From assembly GCA_904502075.1 (NCBI GenBank), contig CAJGDL010000069.1, positions 1 through 9,124 on the forward strand: a stretch of 9,124 nt of DNA. Direction: 5' to 3'. The notes under the pieces are model-generated. The model worked only from the letters and a program-made list of their open reading frames with translations. It did no database searches and was not told the DNA's origin. The position numbers and the translations under genes were made by a program. Below, in pieces: positions 5,797 to 9,124 of this stretch (its first letter is position 1; each line of letters begins with the position of its first letter). This DNA is from an uncultured Alistipes sp. Its GTDB lineage: Bacteria; Bacteroidota; Bacteroidia; Bacteroidales; Rikenellaceae.

Positions 5797-7686
5797 ATGA
5801 AGAAAACGCTTATTGATCTTTTTGAAGGTTCGGTAGCCAAATATGGCGCAAAGACCTTCCTCTTGGAGAAGCGTACCACGAAATTTGAGCCCACGACCTA
5901 CGCCGAAACCCATACCGAAGTACTGAAGATCGGTGCCGGACTGGCCGCTATCGGGCTGAAACCCAAGGAGTGTGTTTCGATCCTCGCCGAGGGTTGCAAC
6001 GCCTGGATCATGTCGGAGCTCGGTCTGCTCTATGCCGGCGGCATCAGCGTACCCCTCTCAATCAAGTTGGAGGAGGACTACGACCTGCTGTTCCGCCTTA
6101 CGCATGCCGATGTGAAGATCATCTTCGTGTCGAAGCAACAGCTTCCGAAGATCCGTCGCATCCGCGAGAAGCTCCCCCTGATCGAGCAGGTGATCGTCTT
6201 CCACGATGACATCGAGTTGCAGGAGGGCGAAATGAACCTCTCGGAGCTGAAGGCCAAAGGCGAAGAGTACCTCAAGGAGCACAAGGAGGAGTTCTTGGCC
6301 ATTGGTCGCGCCATTCAGAACGACGACTACGCCACGATCACCTACACCTCGGGCACGACAGCCGACCCCAAGGGTGTGATCCTGACGCACCGCAACTACA
6401 CGGCCAACGTCGAGCAGTCGCTCACCCGCATGCAGATTCCCTCGGATTGGCGCACGCTGATCATCCTCCCGTTGGACCACTGCTTTGCCCACGTCGTAGG
6501 CTTCTACATCATGATCGAGTGCGGAGCCACGGTAGCCACCACGCAGGTGGGCCGCACCCCGATGGAGACGCTCAAGAACATTCCGTTGAACATCCGCGAG
6601 GTGAAGCCCCACTTCTTGTTGTCGGTACCCGCCTTGGCCAAAAACTTCCGCAAGTCGATCGAGACCTCGATCCACCAGAAGGGGGCAGACAAACTCTTCC
6701 GCCTGGCGCTGAAGACCGCCTATGCCTACAACCAGGACGGCTACTCGAAGGGCAAGGGCTGGCGTTTTATTCTCAAGCCCGCCGTAGCCCTCTTCGACAA
6801 GATCCTCTTCTCGAAGGTACGCGAGGCCTTTGGCGGCGATTTGCAGTTCTTTGTGGGCGGTGGTGCCTTGCTTGATAGCGAGTTGCAACGCTTCTTCTAC
6901 GCCATCGGCATCCCGATGTTCCAGGGCTATGGCCTCTCGGAGGCTACGCCCGTGATCTCGACCAACGCCAACCGCCCCAAGGAGCACCGCTTCGGTTCGT
7001 CGGGTATGCTTGTGCAGCCCCTCGAGATCCGCATCCTCGACGACGAAGGTCGCGAGTTGCCGGTAGGGGAGAAGGGCGAAATCGTTATCAAGGGGGAGAA
7101 CGTAATGGCCGGCTACTGGAAGAACCTCACCTCGACCGCCGACACCATCCGCAATGGCTGGCTCCACACGGGCGACATGGGCTATATGACCAAGGATAAC
7201 TTCCTCTATGTGTTGGGACGCTTCAAGAGCCTGCTGATCTCGGCCGATGGAGAGAAGTACAGCCCCGAAGGGATGGAGGAGGCCATCGTAACCTCGCCTC
7301 TAATCTCGCAGATCGATATCTACAACAACCAGTGCCCTTACACGACGGCCATCGTCGTGCCGAACAAAGAGGGGGTGAAGGCTCTCTGCCCCGACCCCTC
7401 GAACGAGGAGCAGCTGCGTGCCGCCGCCAAAGCCATTCAGGCCTCGATCAACGAGTTCCGCATCTCGGCCGGAGGAGAGTTCCCCGACCGCTGGTTGCCC
7501 TCGGCAATCGCCATCGTAGGGGAGCCCTTCACGGAGCAGAACGGCTTGGTAAATAGCACGATGAAGGTGGTGCGTTCGAAGGTGGAGGAGCGTTATCGCG
7601 ACCGCCTCGATGCCCTCTATACGCCCGAAGGCAAGAAGAACGACAGCGCTGAAAATCTCGAGGCCCTGCGTCAGTTGCTGTCCTAA
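5797..7686 (+). CDS. AMP-forming long-chain fatty acid--CoA ligase
   Basis: This 629-residue enzyme belongs to the ANL adenylate-forming superfamily and resembles long-chain acyl-CoA synthetases (FadD/FAA type). It activates a fatty acid to acyl-AMP and then acyl-CoA. The phosphate-binding motif is YTSGTTADPKG (183-193). The adenine-binding region is QGYGLSEATPV (376-386), with VGGGALL (353-359) upstream. The motif GWLHTGD (454-460) carries the ribose-binding Asp, and the hinge is GRFKSLLISADGEKYSPEGME (474-494). The predicted catalytic lysine of the C-terminal domain lies in NSTMKVVRSK, probably K590. The length is normal and all core motifs are intact. There is no signal peptide. It sits 25 bp behind lepA with no promoter between, so the two are probably cotranscribed, and it ends at a strong terminator. 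The exact acid substrate cannot be told. Other superfamily roles are less likely given the long-chain type motifs. Confidence 0.93.
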   Translation: MKKTLIDLFEGSVAKYGAKTFLLEKRTTKFEPTTYAETHTEVLKIGAGLAAIGLKPKECVSILAEGCNAWIMSELGLLYAGGISVPLSIKLEEDYDLLFRLTHADVKIIFVSKQQLPKIRRIREKLPLIEQVIVFHDDIELQEGEMNLSELKAKGEEYLKEHKEEFLAIGRAIQNDDYATITYTSGTTADPKGVILTHRNYTANVEQSLTRMQIPSDWRTLIILPLDHCFAHVVGFYIMIECGATVATTQVGRTPMETLKNIPLNIREVKPHFLLSVPALAKNFRKSIETSIHQKGADKLFRLALKTAYAYNQDGYSKGKGWRFILKPAVALFDKILFSKVREAFGGDLQFFVGGGALLDSELQRFFYAIGIPMFQGYGLSEATPVISTNANRPKEHRFGSSGMLVQPLEIRILDDEGRELPVGEKGEIVIKGENVMAGYWKNLTSTADTIRNGWLHTGDMGYMTKDNFLYVLGRFKSLLISADGEKYSPEGMEEAIVTSPLISQIDIYNNQCPYTTAIVVPNKEGVKALCPDPSNEEQLRAAAKAIQASINEFRISAGGEFPDRWLPSAIAIVGEPFTEQNGLVNSTMKVVRSKVEERYRDRLDALYTPEGKKNDSAENLEALRQLLS

Positions 7687-7696
7687 CGGATTGTGA

Positions 7697-7746
7697 CTCA
7701 AACAAAAAAGGTTTTGCCTTTAGAGGCAAAACCTTTTTTGTTTGAG
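7697..7746. terminator. Bidirectional intrinsic terminator between the acyl-CoA ligase and tRNA-Gly genes
   Basis: A perfect 23-bp stem (7697-7719 with 7724-7746) closes on a four-base loop, TTAG. The inner half is GC-containing (GGTTTTGCCT), and six T/A pairs give a T tract on the 3' side in either direction. It lies 11 bases after the ligase stop codon and can also end the tRNA transcript from the other strand. Its right arm overlaps the last bases of the tRNA gene. Confidence 0.92.
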
Positions 7747-7816
7747 CGGGAAACGGGGTTCGAACCCGCGACCCTTGGCTAGGGAAGCCAATGCTCTACC
7801 ACTGAGCTACTCCCGC
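7745..7816 (-). tRNA. tRNA-Gly, anticodon CCC
   Basis: The minus strand folds into a full cloverleaf of 72 nt. The acceptor stem is GCGGGAG / TTCCCGC, the D stem GCTC / GAGC, and the anticodon stem TTGGC / GCCAA around loop TTCCCTA, giving anticodon CCC. The T arm is GCGGG-TTCGAAC-CCCGT, with one G-T pair. The discriminator base is T, as normal for bacterial tRNA-Gly. CCA is not encoded, so it must be added after transcription. CCC reads GGG codons. The 3' end overlaps the terminator stem, and a -7 box lies just upstream. Confidence 0.96.
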
Positions 7817-7826
7817 AAATCGACTA

Positions 7827-7834
7827 CAAAGATA
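7827..7834 (-). promoter_or_regulatory. -7 box of the tRNA-Gly promoter
   Basis: The minus strand reads TATCTTTG, a match to TAnnTTTG, 10 bases before the mature tRNA 5' end. Unlike the pheT, ubiA and lepA promoters it has no heptamer array in front, and no TTG at the expected -33 spacing was found. Confidence 0.65.
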
Positions 7835-7939
7835 CACAAAGTTTTTTAATTTTCGCATCCAATACCAACTCTTTTTTATCTTTTGTCCGATTCTACGACA
7901 ATCAGCACCCAATAGCCAATTTTGCTCTCATGCAACATG
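7835..7939. other. AT-rich spacer with no recognised feature
   Basis: This is the left part of the roughly 400-bp gene-free stretch between tRNA-Gly and the oxidoreductase operon. I see no credible reading frame, RNA, promoter box or repeat here beyond the tRNA upstream sequence. The rest of the gap (7940-8218) is filled by palindromic repeats listed separately. Confidence 0.5.
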
Positions 7940-7972
7940 TAATTCTGATTTTTCGCCAACGAAGATTGCCCC
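7940..7972 (+). repeat. Truncated left arm of a palindromic element
   Basis: GCCAACGAAGATTGCCCC at 7955-7972 is an exact 18-bp direct repeat of 8125-8142, which lies in the left arm of palindromic copy 3. The preceding TAATTCTGATTTTT (from 7940) resembles that copy's outer end, TAATTTTTGATTTT. About 17 internal bases are missing and no core follows, so this looks like a remnant or a partial duplication. Confidence 0.6.
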
Positions 7973-7984
7973 AATTTTTGTCAG

Positions 7985-8084
7985 AAGGTGATAGTTGCAA
8001 CGCTCGGCTCTAAAAACAACGATGGGCTGTACTCGCGTACTGCCCATTGTTGTTTTTAGGGTTAGCGGAAGCAAATGCCGCCTT
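7985..8084 (+). repeat. Long palindromic element, copy 2 (core 8022-8047)
   Basis: The core is ATGGGCTGTAC, loop TCGC, GTACTGCCCAT. It sits in a 23-bp stem (8010-8032 with 8037-8059) broken only by the T-T mismatch and a G-T pair (8021/8048). The next layer of the stem is CTAAAAACAAC / GTTGTTTTTAG. Further out, pairing continues in patches: CGCT/AGCG, TTGC/GCAA and AAGG/CCTT. The arms outside the core do not match copies 1 or 3 in sequence, yet they still pair. It is directly followed by copy 3 in the same orientation. Confidence 0.85.
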
Positions 8085-8093
8085 ATCAGAACC

Positions 8094-8221
8094 TAATTTT
8101 TGATTTTAAGTGAGGAAATTTTGTGCCAACGAAGATTGCCCCGGATGGGATGTACTTGGCGTACTTCCCATTCGGGGCGAACAAGGCGGTGCAAAATTTA
8201 CCGCTTACAAATCAAAAATTA
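8094..8221 (+). repeat. Long palindromic element, copy 3 (core 8145-8171)
   Basis: This is a 128-bp palindrome with perfect 13-bp ends: TAATTTTTGATTT (8094-8106) and its complement (8209-8221). The core is ATGGGATGTAC, loop TTGGC, GTACTTCCCAT. The A-T pair at 8150/8166 replaces the C-G pair of copies 1 and 2, and the T-T mismatch and G-T wobble are kept. The next layer is GCCCCG/CGGGGC. The remaining arm differences that align well are mainly G-T wobbles on the plus strand. The right end overlaps the stop codon (8219-8221) of the minus-strand oxidoreductase gamma gene. Confidence 0.87.
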
Positions 8222-8764
8222 TTTGGTTTGCTTAATAATCTCCATACCATGCTTGATAGCCTCCTCGTTGGCGGGAAGCATCTTCCAAGCACGCTCGGGC
8301 AACGACTTCTTCAAACCGATCATCACCTTCTCCAACTCAACGATCGGGCGTACCTTGAGGTAACCACCCAGGATCATCGTGTTGAACAACTTGGCCTGAC
8401 CCAGACGGGCACACTCGGCCGTAGCGTCGATCTGGTATACCGAGATATCGGTACGCACGGGGTGACGGGTAATACCGTTCGTGTCGTAGATGAGTACGCC
8501 ACCGGGCTTCACCTTCGGCTCAAAGCTATCGAGCGACTGCTGGTTCAGAATGATTGCGGTATCGAACTGGTGCGAGATGGGCGACGAGATCTTCTTGTCG
8601 CTCAAGATCACCGTTACGTTAGCCGTACCACCACGCATCTCGGGACCATAGGAGGGCATCCACGTTACCTCATAATCCTGCATCATACCCGAGTAGGCGA
8701 GAATCTTACCCATCGAGAGGACACCCTGTCCTCCAAAGCCTGCAATAATTAAAGTCTCTTTCAT
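8219..8764 (-). CDS. 2-oxoacid:ferredoxin oxidoreductase, gamma subunit
   Basis: This 181-residue protein is the gamma subunit of a ferredoxin-dependent 2-oxoacid oxidoreductase, which oxidatively decarboxylates a 2-oxoacid to acyl-CoA while reducing ferredoxin. It shows the family N-terminal glycine motif GFGGQGV (9-15), and PSYGPEMRGG (37-46), typical of separate gamma subunits of the 2-oxoglutarate/branched-chain (Kor/Vor) type. The length is normal for a stand-alone gamma chain. The gene follows the TPP-binding beta subunit by 18 bases and has an unusually clear Shine-Dalgarno for this phylum, AGGAG at 8774-8778. The order beta then gamma fits a Kor/Vor operon whose other genes are outside the window. 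Whether the substrate is 2-oxoglutarate or a branched-chain 2-oxoacid is not settled. The stop codon lies in the end of palindromic copy 3. Confidence 0.92.
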   Translation of the reverse strand: MKETLIIAGFGGQGVLSMGKILAYSGMMQDYEVTWMPSYGPEMRGGTANVTVILSDKKISSPISHQFDTAIILNQQSLDSFEPKVKPGGVLIYDTNGITRHPVRTDISVYQIDATAECARLGQAKLFNTMILGGYLKVRPIVELEKVMIGLKKSLPERAWKMLPANEEAIKHGMEIIKQTK

Positions 8765-8773
8765 GGTTTTGCT

Positions 8774-8778
8774 CTCCT
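8774..8778 (-). promoter_or_regulatory. Shine-Dalgarno of the oxidoreductase gamma gene
   Basis: AGGAG on the minus strand lies 9 bases before the ATG at 8764. It is the only strong purine-rich ribosome-binding site noticed in the window; the other starts have weak or no such site. It sits in the 18-base gap after the beta subunit stop, consistent with translation from an operon mRNA. Confidence 0.7.
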
Positions 8779-8782
8779 AAAA

Positions 8783-9124
8783 TTATTTGGTTTCGTTCTT
8801 GATGTCACCCAGCGGATAGAAGGGCAACAAGTTCTCCTCCAGCCACTTGTTAGCAGCCACGGGCGACATCTTCCAACCGCTGTTGCAGGTCGAAACGATC
8901 TCTACCATGCTGAATCCGTTACCGGCCATGGCGTTCTCGAAGGCGGTGCGAATCGCCTTCTTGGCCTTGCGGATGTTGGCGGGGGTGTGTACGCTCTGAC
9001 GCGTGATGTAGGTGGCACCCGTCAGGTGAGCCATCATCTCGGCGATCTTATAGGGATAACCGTTCAGACGGGGATCACGGCCATAAGGGGTCGTAGCGGT
9101 CTTCATACCCAGCAGGGTAGTAGG
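8783..9124 (-). CDS. 2-oxoacid:ferredoxin oxidoreductase, TPP-binding beta subunit, 5' end cut by window edge
   Basis: Only the last 113 residues are in the window; the frame is open to the right edge. The fragment begins PTTLLGMKTATTPYGRDP and continues through LTGATYITRQSVHTPANI and MVEIVSTCNSGWKMSP, which is the C-terminal half of the thiamine-diphosphate-binding beta subunit of the Kor/Vor type. This subunit carries the TPP cofactor that attacks the 2-oxoacid. An internal ATG at 9106 is not the start, because conserved residues lie upstream of it and the frame stays open. The gamma subunit follows after 18 bases. The alpha chain and the small ferredoxin-like subunit normally lie upstream, here beyond 9124. 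The visible part shows no defect. Confidence 0.92.
   Translation of the reverse strand, partial: PTTLLGMKTATTPYGRDPRLNGYPYKIAEMMAHLTGATYITRQSVHTPANIRKAKKAIRTAFENAMAGNGFSMVEIVSTCNSGWKMSPVAANKWLEENLLPFYPLGDIKNETK

Noticed and set aside
1894..8171. The palindrome cores as coding sequence: on the minus strand copies 1 and 3 read NG(Q/K)Y(P/A)KY(S/I)PS
   Set aside because: The match follows from the palindrome itself. Copy 2 has a 4-base loop that breaks the frame, there is no credible start codon or ribosome-binding site, and the three flanking frames share nothing else.
8123..8752. 209-residue plus-strand reading frame opposite the oxidoreductase gamma gene
   Set aside because: It is the shadow of a conserved gene and begins inside palindromic copy 3.
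9104..9106. ATG at 9106 as the start of the oxidoreductase beta gene
   Set aside because: Conserved residues PTTLLG precede it in frame up to the window edge, and a 107-residue protein would be far too short for the family.

Overview
The window looks like chromosomal DNA from a member of the Bacteroidota, most likely Alistipes or a relative in the Rikenellaceae. The promoters carry the Bacteroidota -7 box (TACCTTTG or TATCTTTG), ribosome-binding sites are mostly weak or absent, coding regions are GC-rich with many TCG/CTC/CGC codons, and the intergenic spacers are very AT-rich. The genus is an inference from style and gene content. No marker in the window proves it.

Layout. Positions 1-1659 (minus) hold the N-terminal two thirds of pheT, the phenylalanyl-tRNA synthetase beta chain, running off the left edge. 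Positions 1660-1960 are non-coding, with a promoter, a heptamer array, a small hairpin region and a long palindrome. Positions 1961-3824 (minus) hold a UbiA-type prenyltransferase followed by an EamA/DMT-family membrane transporter. Positions 3825-3980 hold back-to-back promoters for ubiA (minus) and lepA (plus). Positions 3981-7686 (plus) hold lepA (elongation factor 4) and an AMP-forming long-chain acyl-CoA ligase, probably one transcript. A near-perfect bidirectional terminator at 7697-7746 separates this unit from a minus-strand tRNA-Gly(CCC). Positions 7817-8218 are non-coding and packed with palindromic repeats. Positions 8219-9124 (minus) hold the end of a 2-oxoacid:ferredoxin oxidoreductase operon: the gamma subunit, and the C-terminal part of the TPP-binding beta subunit running off the right edge.

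The protein genes are ordinary core metabolism and translation genes. The interest lies in the spacers, which contain two recurring non-coding structures. (1) Three long imperfect palindromes share a conserved hairpin core of the form ATGGG(C/A)TGTAC-loop-GTACT(G/T)CCCAT. A T-T mismatch is kept in all three, a G-T wobble is kept in all three, and one pair swaps from C-G to A-T. Two of the palindromes have outer arms that overlap the stop codon of the neighbouring minus-strand gene. (2) Tandem arrays of degenerate 7-bp units (TTNNNAA type) recur in the spacers. At pheT and lepA an array of exactly four units lies between AAAATAA and TTATTTTG and abuts the -7 box directly, so the two promoters share an identical 18-bp block. 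A shorter version sits at ubiA.

I see no CRISPR array, transposase, phage gene, defence system or secondary-metabolite cluster.
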